64,000 bases of DNA from FEN-1139 sp964396375. GTDB taxonomy: Bacteria; Myxococcota_A; Polyangia; Polyangiales; Polyangiaceae. A program made the position numbers and the translations under genes. The DNA is taken from NCBI GenBank assembly GCA_964396375.1, contig CAYNEY010000005.1:99054-163053 (forward strand). Reading direction: 5' to 3'. Below, in pieces: positions 44,115 through 53,317 of this stretch; position 1 is the stretch's first letter; each line of letters begins with the position of its first letter. Below the pieces are notes generated by a model. The model saw nothing but the letters and a program-made list of their open reading frames with translations. It ran no database searches and was not told where the DNA came from.

Positions 44115-45274
44115 ATCGGGTGGTTTTCAACCTTGAAGCGCTCGAGCACAACCTCACCACCATCGACGACTGGATCTCGGAGCATCATGCCGGCTGGACC
44201 TTGATCTCCAAGGTGTTGTGTGGTCATCCGGAGGTGCTCGCGGTCCTGCATAACCTCGGAGTTGGCTCGTTCGGGGATTCGCGACTGCTCAACCTGGAGG
44301 CAGTGCGACAGACCTCACCGCATGCCGAAACCTGGTATCTCCGGCCACCCCACCTCTCGGCTATCCCCAGCTTGGTGCGTCTGGCCAACGTGAGCTTGAA
44401 CACCGAGCTCGCGACGATCCGCGCACTGGACCACGAGGCACGCCTGGCCAACACGGTGCACCGTATCATCATCATGGTTGAGCTCGGCGATCTCCGCGAG
44501 GGCGTTTCGGTCGGTTCGCTGAGATCGTTCTACCAACAGGTTTTGGAGCTGCCCAATGTGGACATACTCGGGCTGGGCGCGAGCCTCGGGTGCCTAGCGG
44601 GTGCGATCCCGACTGTAGACAACATCGGGCAACTCCTGATCTGCCGCGAGTTCCTCGAGCTGCGTTTCGGTCGACCCTTACCACTGGTCTCGGTGGGATC
44701 GAGCTCTGCGCTTCCCCTTTTGTGTACTGGCCGGCGACCTCGTGAAGTAAATCACTTTCGGGTGGGAGAGTCGGTCTTTCTCGGCACCAACTTGATCGAC
44801 GGTGGAACGCTACCCGGCTTGCGCAACGACGTGGTGACCGTAGAGGGCGAAATCACCGAGATCCGAGAGAAGGACCTGGTCGCCTCCACCCACAGCTCCT
44901 CCATCACCCCTTTTTCCAGGATCGAGAGCGACTCGACCTGCCAGCCACACCAGCGCGGCTATCGGGCGCTCTTGGCGCTCGGCCAGCTCGATACCGACGT
45001 GACAGGCCTGATTCCGCTCGATCCCTGCCACAGTATCAGCGGAGCCAGCAGTGACATCACTGTGGTGAACCTGGGCCCTGATCCTGGAGAGCTTCGGGTG
45101 GGGAACAGCATCCGCTTTCGTCCCTCCTACTCCGCGCTGCTCAGGCTCATGAACGACCGTTACGTTCCGAAGTTCTTGTCGGGTGGACATACACCACGGG
45201 CCGCAGATCAACAAGTTCACTCTCGCCTCCGGGCGCTCGGAAGCTCTATTAGACAGGAGACACTGGCCTCATGA
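44111..45274 (+). CDS. PLP-dependent alanine/ornithine racemase-family enzyme
   Basis: The 387-residue protein matches the fold III PLP racemase family typified by clostridial ornithine racemase and YhfX. It has the PLP lysine in 'ISKVLCGHPEVLAV' (K34), 'GVGSFGDSRLLNLEAVR', 'ANVSLNTELATIRAL', 'HRIIIMVELGDLREGV' and 'VSVGSSSALPLL' (phosphate-binding), all in the right order. The family interconverts L and D amino acids; which one is used here is unknown. It overlaps the acetyltransferase upstream and the methyltransferase downstream (ATGA both times). Confidence 0.88.
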   Translation: MNRVVFNLEALEHNLTTIDDWISEHHAGWTLISKVLCGHPEVLAVLHNLGVGSFGDSRLLNLEAVRQTSPHAETWYLRPPHLSAIPSLVRLANVSLNTELATIRALDHEARLANTVHRIIIMVELGDLREGVSVGSLRSFYQQVLELPNVDILGLGASLGCLAGAIPTVDNIGQLLICREFLELRFGRPLPLVSVGSSSALPLLCTGRRPREVNHFRVGESVFLGTNLIDGGTLPGLRNDVVTVEGEITEIREKDLVASTHSSSITPFSRIESDSTCQPHQRGYRALLALGQLDTDVTGLIPLDPCHSISGASSDITVVNLGPDPGELRVGNSIRFRPSYSALLRLMNDRYVPKFLSGGHTPRAADQQVHSRLRALGSSIRQETLAS

Positions 45275-46365
45275 TGGCAACACCGAATTCCAACGCGCGC
45301 TACGAGCGCGATCGACTGGTTTGGGACGAATGCGCGGATGTCTACGAGAGCCGCATCGTAAAGGGGCACCCGGAGGTCTTGGCCTACGAGGCGTTCGAGG
45401 AAGATCTACTCGATCTGATCTTGCTATTTCTGGCACGTGACAAGCGGTACCGGCTCCGACTGATCGACCTCGGCTGCGGCTCTGCGCGGTTACACCTGCG
45501 CTACGGCATCAAGACGGTTCTGTGCTCTGCACTCGACGGACGTGACCGCCGAGTCCTCGAGCACCTCCGACGTCTGCGTCCGGATTTGGCCTTCGATCCG
45601 CTCTTGGCTGAACACCTGGTGTCGGTGTTGGGGATCGACTTTGCGAAGAGCATGTTGGCCATCGCACGAGAGAAGCTCACCAATGCGGGGCTTGCGTCTC
45701 AACTCGAGACTCGGCTCGAGTTGAGATGCGGGTCGGCGTTCGACCTTCAGCCGCTCGACTCCGAACCGCTACCCGTCGTGGTCTGTGTCTGCAACTCGAT
45801 CGGCGTCATGCAGGGACCCGAGGGTGCAGCACAGCTCTTTGCCGCGGTCGAGCGTGCGGTCGGTTCCTGTGGGGGGATCGGCATCATCAGCGCCTACCAG
45901 CAAGGGGCGGTTCAGTCGCACGCTCTCGGCAACTACGAGTCGACGATGGACGTCTGCGGGCAACCCCGTTGGCTTCTGCCCGACACCTACGCCGGCCCTG
46001 AGTTCCGACAGATCCCAAAGCGGTACAAGCGGGCACACGACACCGATGAAACACTCACGGTCGAGGTGCGTGACGCAAACAACCAGCTCGTGGTACCCGA
46101 CCACGTTCTTCGACGCTCGGCACCTGAGGTCGAGGAGACGCTGCGCTCCGGCAGAATCCTCACCCACACCAACTACGAGTCACACTGGTATTCGTTTGCC
46201 CAATTCGATGCATGGATCGGCAGGCATTGGGGCACACACCACGCCCTGCACCTGCGAGGATCGAGGCTCGACGCTCTGCGCGCTGAGCCCGTTCAGCTGG
46301 CGATCTTGGACACCGCCCACCACCTCACACCACTGTTCGACCGATTGATTACTGCGAAGGCCTAG
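45271..46365 (+). CDS. SAM-dependent methyltransferase of the racemase operon
   Basis: The 364-residue protein has 'YRLRLIDLGCGSARLHLRYG' (motif I, near residue 65), 'VLGIDFAKSMLAIAREKL' (acidic SAM ribose contact) and 'VVVCVCNSIGVMQGPEGA' (motif III). It is larger than a bare class I methyltransferase, with an extra C-terminal region of about 130 residues ending 'ILDTAHHLTPLFDRL'. The gene is coupled to the racemase and followed 5 bp later by a symporter. Possible roles include N-methylation of an amino acid; this is a guess from context. Confidence 0.85.
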   Translation: MMATPNSNARYERDRLVWDECADVYESRIVKGHPEVLAYEAFEEDLLDLILLFLARDKRYRLRLIDLGCGSARLHLRYGIKTVLCSALDGRDRRVLEHLRRLRPDLAFDPLLAEHLVSVLGIDFAKSMLAIAREKLTNAGLASQLETRLELRCGSAFDLQPLDSEPLPVVVCVCNSIGVMQGPEGAAQLFAAVERAVGSCGGIGIISAYQQGAVQSHALGNYESTMDVCGQPRWLLPDTYAGPEFRQIPKRYKRAHDTDETLTVEVRDANNQLVVPDHVLRRSAPEVEETLRSGRILTHTNYESHWYSFAQFDAWIGRHWGTHHALHLRGSRLDALRAEPVQLAILDTAHHLTPLFDRLITAKA

Positions 46366-46370
46366 ACTCG

Positions 46371-47837
46371 GTGGAACTCTGGCAACGCTACCCAGACCAG
46401 ATCACCTGGGCAGTGGTCCTCGCCTACCTAGGCTTCATCGTGGTCAAGGGTCTAGCCAAGGCGACGCGTGTCGACGGCAGTGATGCCTTCCTCTTGGCTG
46501 GACGCAACGTGAGCTGGCTGCCTCTCATGTGCACCATGGGCGCCACCATCGTGGGGGGAGGCGCCTCGATCGGTGCCGTCAGCAAGACCTATGAGCAAGG
46601 GCTTTTCATGCTGCTGGTCTCCAGCGGCTGGTATCTCCACTTGATTTTCGCCGGTCTCTTCGTGGCGCCACGCTTCCGGCGCGAGAAGCTGTACACGGTG
46701 GCGGGCTACTTCGGTCACCGCTTCGGAGAGGGACCTCGACGGCTGGCCTTGCTACTGTCGCTGTTCTTTTCGGTGTTCATCGTGGCCGCGCAGATGGCGG
46801 CGTTCGGTTGGGTGCTAAGCTCGCTTCTGCCTTCGGTCTCGCTGCTGCTGAAGACTCAGAGTCCGTGGCTGGAGGGACCACAGCTGGCGATCCTCCTCGG
46901 AGGACTCTTGGTGGTGGCCTACAGCACTGCGGGAGGTCTATTGGCAGTAATCGCCACTGACATCTACCAGTTCGCGGTCCTGATGCTCGGGTTCATGGTC
47001 ACCTTGGCCTTGGTTGCACCCGAACTCTGGGCTCACTGGTCTGAGCTTCCCGCCCGTGTACCCGACGGTTTCTTCTCTCCTACCAACAACCGCGGTTGGC
47101 TCACCCTTATGACCACGTTCCTCGCTTTCTTTTTGGGGGAAACCTTCGCCCCGGGCTACGCGACCCGCTTCTGCTCGGGACGCGACGAAAGCCACACCCG
47201 ACGCGGTGTGGTTGGGGCGGGCGTGCTTCTGGCCCTCACGTTTCCCCTCATCCTCTTCTTCATCGCAGCCTACGCACACTTCAGGTTCGATGCTCTCGAT
47301 CCGGGCACGGCTCTGCCCAGGGTGATCCGCGCCATCAACAATCCGCTGGTTGCGGGGTTGATGGTGGGAGCGCTGCTCAGCGCGGTGATGTCCTCCGCGG
47401 ACTCCGCGCTCAACTCGGCAACCGCGATCTTCACCAAAGACCTCTTCGAACAGCAGCTGCGCCGGGCGCCCCGCTCGGATCGGGAAACCCTACGCCGCGC
47501 CCGCATCTGCACCGCTGTCCTCGGTGTCCTGGCCATTGGGGTGGCATTGCTGCGACCCGATGTCATCGACCTGCTCCTATTCACCTACCACGCCTGGGCA
47601 CCAGCCATCGTGGTCCCGGTGATCTACGGGATCTTCTGGCAGACTCGCGGCCCAGACGTGGAGCGCGATGTAACCCTGACCATGGTGTGGGCCTCGATCC
47701 TTACCTTTGGCTATCGACTCAGCCCCCTCAGCTCGCTCCTCGATCCGGCCGTCTTCGGGGTCACCACGGCACTGCTCACACTCACCACCCTGCGGTGGTT
47801 GCGTCGGGCCCGCAGCAGACTCGGTCGCGCTGCCTGA
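46371..47837 (+). CDS. Sodium:solute symporter family transporter
   Basis: The 488-residue protein has about 13 hydrophobic segments and SSS-family landmarks. These are 'DAFLLAGRNVSWLPLMCTMGATIVGGGASIG' (core TM1, key GR..SW and G..GGG), 'VVAYSTAGGLLAVIATDIYQF' (the YTxxGGLxAVxxTDxxQ motif), 'FAPGYATRFCSGRDESHTRRG' and 'GALLSAVMSSADSALNSATAIFTKDLFE' (SSADS sodium-site motif). The start is GTG. Import of the amino-acid-like substrate handled by the three upstream enzymes is a reasonable inference. Confidence 0.92.
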   Translation: MELWQRYPDQITWAVVLAYLGFIVVKGLAKATRVDGSDAFLLAGRNVSWLPLMCTMGATIVGGGASIGAVSKTYEQGLFMLLVSSGWYLHLIFAGLFVAPRFRREKLYTVAGYFGHRFGEGPRRLALLLSLFFSVFIVAAQMAAFGWVLSSLLPSVSLLLKTQSPWLEGPQLAILLGGLLVVAYSTAGGLLAVIATDIYQFAVLMLGFMVTLALVAPELWAHWSELPARVPDGFFSPTNNRGWLTLMTTFLAFFLGETFAPGYATRFCSGRDESHTRRGVVGAGVLLALTFPLILFFIAAYAHFRFDALDPGTALPRVIRAINNPLVAGLMVGALLSAVMSSADSALNSATAIFTKDLFEQQLRRAPRSDRETLRRARICTAVLGVLAIGVALLRPDVIDLLLFTYHAWAPAIVVPVIYGIFWQTRGPDVERDVTLTMVWASILTFGYRLSPLSSLLDPAVFGVTTALLTLTTLRWLRRARSRLGRAA

Positions 47838-48047
47838 GCCGCTCACGCCTCAGGGCGCCCGAACTCCCTCACCCAGTACCCGCTTGCTATCTGTGGCATG
47901 GCTCCAAGTCTGAGGTCATGTCGCTCGGGTGTCGCCCCAAGGGCGTGACTCTCAGGCACACCCGTCTCCGAAACGAACCATTGCTCCACGCCGAAGCCCC
48001 ATTTCCTTGGGTCGGATCCCTGGTACGGCCCTTGCTGAGTGAACCGC

Positions 48048-48932
48048 ATGCTCCGCCGGGCAACCTTGCTTGTCGCTCTTCTTTTCGTTGGCGTCGCGTG
48101 TACGGTCCCGGTTCGTTTCTCACGTCAGACCTACGGACCCCGCTCCTCCGTGGTGCTGCCGCCCAGCCCCGGCACTTCCCCTTTGACCGCAGAGCTCCGC
48201 TATGAGGCTCCCATCTTGCGAGGCCTTCTGAGAGCACGCGGGGATTGCCGCCTTGGGCAACGCCGCCCCGTCACGCGCGAATACTATCAACGGCGGGAAC
48301 CCCACGCTGGGCTCTCAGTCGCCGCTTTGGTGGTAGGCGCGGCCCTCGGTGTGGGTTCGGTGGCGCTCTTGTCCAGCGCAGATGAGATGTCCAACCAGAA
48401 GACCTGCAGTGAACCACATGCCATCAAATGCAACAGCCCACGGGAAGACACCGTGCTGCTTGGTACGTTGGGAGTGCTCGGCTCTGCGGGGTTGATGGGC
48501 GGGAGTCTCTGGGGTTTGGCAGACCACCAACACTCTCAGCTGCTGCGCTCGGAGCCAGAACCTGATGAAATCGTAGAAACGACGAAAACTGTCGTGTGTG
48601 ACCCGTCGTCCCTGGGAGAAAGGCTGGTCTCGGCGACACTCGGCACCCAATTGGTCGGAACGACCGTGACCCATGCCGACGGTTCCTTCACCCTGGTGAT
48701 TCCGGCCGAACTCCAGGGCACGCTGGTGGTGATTCTGAGCGAAGAAGTCGGCGCGGTCTCGGGAATGCGGCTCGGCGAAGTATCGGTCTCACCAGATATC
48801 TCGAGGCACTCCTCGACACGGCACCCGCCTGTCGCGCCACCGCGACGCACCCATGATGATTCGCCCAGCTTGGGAGCGGCTTTCGGAGAGATGGAACGAC
48901 TCGAGCGAAGCCGCGAAGGGGTTGCGCGATAG
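48048..48932 (+). CDS. Lipoprotein of unknown function; 3' end runs into repeat copy C
   Basis: The 294-residue protein starts with a clear lipoprotein signal (MLRRATLLVALLFVGVAC, Cys at residue 18). Two further hydrophobic segments lie near residues 88-108 and 138-155, followed by a beta-rich part ('LVGTTVTHADGSFTLVIPAE') resembling carboxypeptidase-regulatory-like modules. The last 20 or so residues (from about PSLGAAFGEM) are encoded inside repeat copy C, so the C-terminus may have been replaced when the element arrived. GTG at 48039 is an alternative start. Confidence 0.7.
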   Translation: MLRRATLLVALLFVGVACTVPVRFSRQTYGPRSSVVLPPSPGTSPLTAELRYEAPILRGLLRARGDCRLGQRRPVTREYYQRREPHAGLSVAALVVGAALGVGSVALLSSADEMSNQKTCSEPHAIKCNSPREDTVLLGTLGVLGSAGLMGGSLWGLADHQHSQLLRSEPEPDEIVETTKTVVCDPSSLGERLVSATLGTQLVGTTVTHADGSFTLVIPAELQGTLVVILSEEVGAVSGMRLGEVSVSPDISRHSSTRHPPVAPPRRTHDDSPSLGAAFGEMERLERSREGVAR

Positions 48933-49040
48933 CGAATGCCGGTGGGGTGTTCGAGCAGAGCGAGGCAAGAGGGGACTTGTGCCCCTGCCTGGCTCAGTTG
49001 GAGCGCTCGCAAGAGGGCGCTTCGCGCCGCAAAAGAGCGC
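48870..49040 (+). repeat. Dispersed structured element, copy C (diverged)
   Basis: This 171-bp copy is much less similar in sequence but keeps the order of stems: GCGGCTTtCG pairs with CGAAGCCGC; the core GAGCAGAGCGAG is identical to copies A and B; GGGG and CCCC pair around a 7-base loop; the last domain is closed by GCGCTC/GAGCGC around GGCGC-ttc-GCGCC. It ends 20 bp from the stop of the minus-strand histidine kinase. Confidence 0.75.
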
Positions 49041-49059
49041 GCTGGGCACGCGATGCGAG

Positions 49060-51414
49060 CTAGAGGGCACGCTTCTGAATGAGTCGCTCGAGCAAGGCCG
49101 AGAGCTCTGCGAGGGCGAAGGGTTTGGCCAGCCCCGCGTGAAACCCGAACTCCTCGGGGCTGGCCATGATCGGATCCTCCGAGTAGCCGCTCGCCGCAAT
49201 GGCGATGAGAGCCGGCATCTTCTCGCGCAGCCGGAGCACCACGTCACGACCACCCAAGCCGCCGGGCACGGTCAGATCGAGCAAGGCTATGCTGTAGGGT
49301 CGCCCTTCGGTGACAGCGAGCTCCGCGGACGAGATGGCGTCCTCACCGCATCGCACAGTGGTCACCTCGTAGCCCAGACGCGCCAGATACCGTTCGAAGA
49401 GGCGGCACAGGTAGGGCTCGTCATCGAGGAGCAGCGCTCGCCCGGCCCCGAGATGCTCTGTGGGGGAGACCGGACATTGGCGAACCGTCGAGAGCTGCCC
49501 GGCTGTGGGCAGGATGATGGTGAAGCTCGTCCCCTTGCCCTGGGTCGATTCCACCTCGAGGCGCCCCTCATGACGTCGCACCACCGAATAGGCGGTGGCC
49601 AGCCCCAGCCCGGTTCCTTGTTGCTTGGTGGTGAAGAAGGGCTCGAAGATCCGCTTCAGATGCTCGGGCGGAATGCCAGGCCCCTGATCCGAGATGGTGA
49701 CAGAGACGTAGTCCCCGGCGGCGAGCTGGTAGCGATTCTGGCTGGGCAGCGCGATGGGCACGCCCCTGATCGTCACGGTCCCGCCCTCAGGCATGGCTTG
49801 GACGGCGTTGCGGATGAGGTTGTCGACCACCCGCCAGATCTGGTTCGGATCGACGGGCACACTCGGGAGTTCCTCGGAGAGCTGCAGATCGAGCGCGACA
49901 TTGGAACCACTCAACGCGAAGCGCGCACAATCGCTGAGGAGCCTACCAAGATCGACGGCGTCGCGCACGGGTGCTCCACCCTTGGAGAAAGTGAGGAGCT
50001 GCTGCGTCAGATCGCGCGCACGTTCGAATACGCTGAGAGCGTCGTCGAGCGCGGCCACCTGGGCTTCTCGGTCGGTGGCGAGTTCGCGGGCCAGGCACAG
50101 GTAGCCGAAGATCCCCGCGAGAAGATTGTTGAAGTCGTGCGCAATCCCTCCCGCGAGCACACCGATCGCGTCCAGCCGCTCTGCGCGCTGCGCCTGCTCG
50201 GCAAGCCGCAGCTTCTCCGTCACATCCCGCAGAGCGAACACGGCACCCATCACGCGTCCAGCGTTGTCGCGCAGAGGCGCGGCCGTCTCCGCCAGGGACC
50301 GGTGTCTCCCCCCTCTGTCAATCAGCTCGAGCTGGGTCGAGACTTCCACCACGCGCTCTTTGGACAAGGCCCGAGTCAGAACCTCTTCGCACGGCAGGTT
50401 GCTGGCGGCAGCGACCGTGACCAGAACCTGCGAGAGGGGTTGACCCAGGGCCTCCTCGAGCCGCCACCCTGTCAGCTCCTCGGCCACTGGGTTCATGCCT
50501 TGGATCACGCCTCTGGTATCGGTGGTGATCACCCCATCACCAATCGATCGCAGGGTCACGTCCAGCTGCTCCTTCTCCTCTGCCAGCTTCTCTTCGATCA
50601 GCTTCCGCTCCGTGATGTCGATGCCCGAGGCGATGAACCCAGTCGTGTGTCCGGAGGTCTTTCGCAGCACCAGGTTCCAGGCGATGTGTCGCAGCCCGCC
50701 GCTGCGCACAGAGATCGAAGTGTCACAGCGAAGCAGCTCGCCTGGAGCGGCGCGACGCAGCTGCTCGATCACGGAGCGCACACGGCTGCGCTCCCTAGGG
50801 CCAAAGACGGTCTCGAACCAGCTGCTTCCGAGGAGCTCGGGCTCCGTGGAGCCCAGGATCTGGCTGACGCGGGAGTTGACGAGCTCGATCCGTCCCTCCA
50901 GGTCGCACTCGATGATGAGCGCCTCAGAGACGGCGAGGTAGCCCTCCGCACGATCGGCGGCGAAGCGCGCTCGCTCTTCGGCCAGAGCCCGCTCGGCGAT
51001 CTCGCGAGACAGCTGTGCCGTGCGCGCCTCAACACGCTGCTCCAAGTGCTCACGATACTCCTCCGCCCGCCTTCGCTGTCGCCGCTCCTCCAGCATCAAC
51101 CCGAGGACATGCAGGACGTTCTGGACGTGGGGAGCGTAGGGCGCGTAGGCGTCCGCTGAGGTGAGCTCGACGTCCACCTGTCCGTGGATCCAGTCCCCGT
51201 ACTTCAGTGCATGGCTCTGACACGACTCGGGAGGGCCGGGGGGGGAGGTTTCCCTCGCTCGGTAGCTGACACGTCTCACGCCAGGCACCATCTCGAAGCC
51301 CCGGCAGGCCAGCTCCACGATGGTCTGATCCTGATCCAGATGAGCAGCGGTGCTCTGGATGAGCAGCAGCCGCGCCAGGACGTCGGCACGCAACTGTTGC
51401 GGAGGGGCGCTCAT
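49060..51414 (-). CDS. Hybrid PAS-sensor histidine kinase with C-terminal receiver domain
   Basis: The 784-residue soluble kinase has, in order: an N-terminal region with a coiled coil (EYREHLEQRVEARTAQL), two PAS domains (about residues 155-275 and 285-405; second with 'IGDGVITTDTRGVIQGMNPVAEELTGW'), and HisKA with 'GGIAHDFNNLLAGI' (phospho-His near 425). HATPase then has 'NLIRNAVQAMPEGG' (N box), 'DQGPGIPPE' (G1) and 'GTGLGLATAYSVV' (G2). A CheY-like receiver follows with 'LLLDDEP' and 'ALLDLTVPGGLGG' (Asp near 709). The HDFNN H-box is typical of NtrB-like kinases. It follows the MEDS gene by 13 bp. Confidence 0.94.
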   Translation of the reverse strand: MSAPPQQLRADVLARLLLIQSTAAHLDQDQTIVELACRGFEMVPGVRRVSYRARETSPPGPPESCQSHALKYGDWIHGQVDVELTSADAYAPYAPHVQNVLHVLGLMLEERRQRRRAEEYREHLEQRVEARTAQLSREIAERALAEERARFAADRAEGYLAVSEALIIECDLEGRIELVNSRVSQILGSTEPELLGSSWFETVFGPRERSRVRSVIEQLRRAAPGELLRCDTSISVRSGGLRHIAWNLVLRKTSGHTTGFIASGIDITERKLIEEKLAEEKEQLDVTLRSIGDGVITTDTRGVIQGMNPVAEELTGWRLEEALGQPLSQVLVTVAAASNLPCEEVLTRALSKERVVEVSTQLELIDRGGRHRSLAETAAPLRDNAGRVMGAVFALRDVTEKLRLAEQAQRAERLDAIGVLAGGIAHDFNNLLAGIFGYLCLARELATDREAQVAALDDALSVFERARDLTQQLLTFSKGGAPVRDAVDLGRLLSDCARFALSGSNVALDLQLSEELPSVPVDPNQIWRVVDNLIRNAVQAMPEGGTVTIRGVPIALPSQNRYQLAAGDYVSVTISDQGPGIPPEHLKRIFEPFFTTKQQGTGLGLATAYSVVRRHEGRLEVESTQGKGTSFTIILPTAGQLSTVRQCPVSPTEHLGAGRALLLDDEPYLCRLFERYLARLGYEVTTVRCGEDAISSAELAVTEGRPYSIALLDLTVPGGLGGRDVVLRLREKMPALIAIAASGYSEDPIMASPEEFGFHAGLAKPFALAELSALLERLIQKRAL

Positions 51415-51427
51415 CGAGAAAGCCGAC

Positions 51428-52045
51428 TCAATCGAGCCAGTGGTATTCGCTCGGGGGAGCGAAGAAGGGGTTCTGGATCAGATGACCCTGAACCACCACG
51501 TGCGGGTGCATGGACAATACGTCCATGATCGTGGAACCACTGAAGAGTCGGACGTCGTACTGGCATACGGCGGTCACGGGATGCACGCGCAAGAGGCCGT
51601 TGACGCGACCCTCGTACTCCATCAAGCGTGAACCGCCGTCAATCGTGGTGATCCGTGGGCTCATCTCGCCGATCACCCTCACGGAGCGACCGGCATCGCG
51701 CGCAGCCCTGTGGAACTGGGCGAGCTGCTGGAGCATTCGGTCAGGGTCGAAGACCCCACCGGCGAAGTAGGTTTCCTCGGCTCCGCGCACCAGAAGGTCA
51801 CCTCGCTCGAGCGCCTCGTGCAGATCGTGTCCCGCGGCTCGAAACTCGTCGGTGCGTTGCTTGGGGGAGAACCGGTCCGAGAAGCAGGCCGAGATCTCCC
51901 GGTTCGCCAGCCCCCGCAGCAAGAAGAGCTGAAGCGCGCGGTCACGTTCCTCGTCGTTGCCGTAGAGCTGACAGACGTGGCATCCCTCCGATACTCGAGC
52001 CTCCGCGAATCCCAGATCAACCGCGGTGTCAGTGGTGGACATCAT
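51428..52045 (-). CDS. MEDS-domain sensory protein (DcmR-like)
   Basis: The 205-residue protein has the features of the MEDS domain (methanogen/methylotroph DcmR sensory): 'SEGCHVCQLYGNDEERDRAL' with two Cys, 'FLLRGLANREISACFSDR', 'DLLVRGAEETYFAGGVFDPDRML' and 'LMEYEGRVNGLL...VTAVCQYDVRLF' (key: YEGRVN, CQYD). There is no DNA-binding or kinase domain, but the hybrid kinase follows by 13 bp, so the pair may form one signalling unit. GGGAGG stands five bases before ATG 52045. Confidence 0.85.
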   Translation of the reverse strand: MMSTTDTAVDLGFAEARVSEGCHVCQLYGNDEERDRALQLFLLRGLANREISACFSDRFSPKQRTDEFRAAGHDLHEALERGDLLVRGAEETYFAGGVFDPDRMLQQLAQFHRAARDAGRSVRVIGEMSPRITTIDGGSRLMEYEGRVNGLLRVHPVTAVCQYDVRLFSGSTIMDVLSMHPHVVVQGHLIQNPFFAPPSEYHWLD

Positions 52046-52388
52046 TCCCTCCCAGAGATCCGATGCAGCAGGGTGGAGCCCTGAACGGCCCGACCGGGCC
52101 CTACCAAGCAATCACTAGTCTGGCCTACCTTCCGCTCGGTCACAAGCGCACCCTGGCCCCCGCCGCCATCCGCCGTCGGGCGGTGTAGGGAAGGTGCGGA
52201 CCGGGTGGTTTCGCGCGACGGGCAGATGTCACTGGGAGATATCGAATACTGTCGAGGACTTCCGTTGGCACCGATACGTTCGGCAGCTGGACGAACACCT
52301 CAGCGTACGCGCAGTGCGGTGGGGAGCCCCAACACACCTGAACAGACATCACGGGACAAACCCCAGAGGGATGGGAAACCTCGCCTGG
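52046..52388. other. Non-coding stretch between the FISUMP pseudogene and the MEDS gene
   Basis: About 340 bp with no gene. It must hold the promoter of the MEDS-kinase operon, but no clear -35/-10 pair is seen. Confidence 0.4.
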
Positions 52389-53317
52389 TCAATCCTGAGC
52401 GCAGCGCAGGGAATAGCCATGGACCTTGGTTTCCGAATCCCGAGCCACGCCAAGCACGTTGTCTCCAAAATCGTACAGAGTTGCCGTGTCGGTGTCGTTG
52501 TCGCTTGTCCAGAATATCCTGCGAAACGCCTCCCCCAACAGTAGTCGTAGGCGTCTGTCGCGTTCGTTCCGGCCTTGCATGTCTGCCCGCTGACGAAGAG
52601 CCCCCGACCGGCGAGCGCTGTGAAACCATAGTCATCGGTGCCGGGACCGCCCACACCATCGAGACTAGCCCAAGAACCCTCCGCTGAAGACCGCAGCGTC
52701 ATGCCTTCGTTTCCGTCCGTAGCGTCCATGGCGTCCGCCACCCTCAGCAGGGTGCTCCATTCACTCTGCGTGGGAACGTGCCACCCAAGAGGGCAGGCCC
52801 CCAGGTGAGGGCTGGCTCCCACCAGCGTAGAAGAGCTGCTCGCAGCATTGGCCGAGATCGCCTCGGTCCACGTGTAGAGGCCACCGCAGGTGTCGCAGTT
52901 CGCCGTGGACTCCTCGTAGCAGAACTTCTCGATCACTTCATCGTCACTCGGCTCAGACAGCACGGAGATGAGCTATTCCCCGTAGTTGAGGTTCTGGCCC
53001 ATTCACATCTGTGTTCCGATCACCACACACTCGTTGGACTGGTAGTCTCGGGGATCACAGAACTCGCCGGGAATGAACTCGGTGGTGGTCGTACACGTCG
53101 TGGAGCAGCCGGGATTCTCGCTTCCACTCAATCCCACCGCCCCGCCGCTACTCACCGCTCCGCCGCTGTTGTCGTCTTCTCCTCCAATGCTCGTCCCGCT
53201 CCCGGGATCCGAGGTCCCACCTACGGCCATCTTGGCCGACGCCCCTTCCTCACCACTGCAAGCAGGCACCACGAGCCCAGCGGACAACAGTATTGGCGTT
53301 CGGACAAGCTTCATCAC
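52389..53317 (-). pseudogene. Decayed FISUMP-domain lipoprotein gene (two nonsense changes and one frameshift)
   Basis: The frame begins with a lipoprotein signal (MKLVRTPILLSAGLVVPAC) and a Gly/Ser-rich linker, then the FISUMP start 'DPRDYQSNECVVIGTQM'. A TGA at 53003-53005 stands where the family has a Trp (IGTQxWM), and reading resumes in the same frame with 'MGQNLNYGE'. A TAG at 52973-52975 is followed by 'LISVLSEPSDDEVIEKFCYEE', 'CGGLYTWTEA' and 'CPLGWHVPTQSEWSTLL'. At a run of five C (52532-52536) the domain shifts frame; restoring one base gives 'YCWGEAFRRIFWTSDNDTD' and the normal end 'GYSLRCAQD'. Three independent lesions make sequencing error unlikely. Confidence 0.88.
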
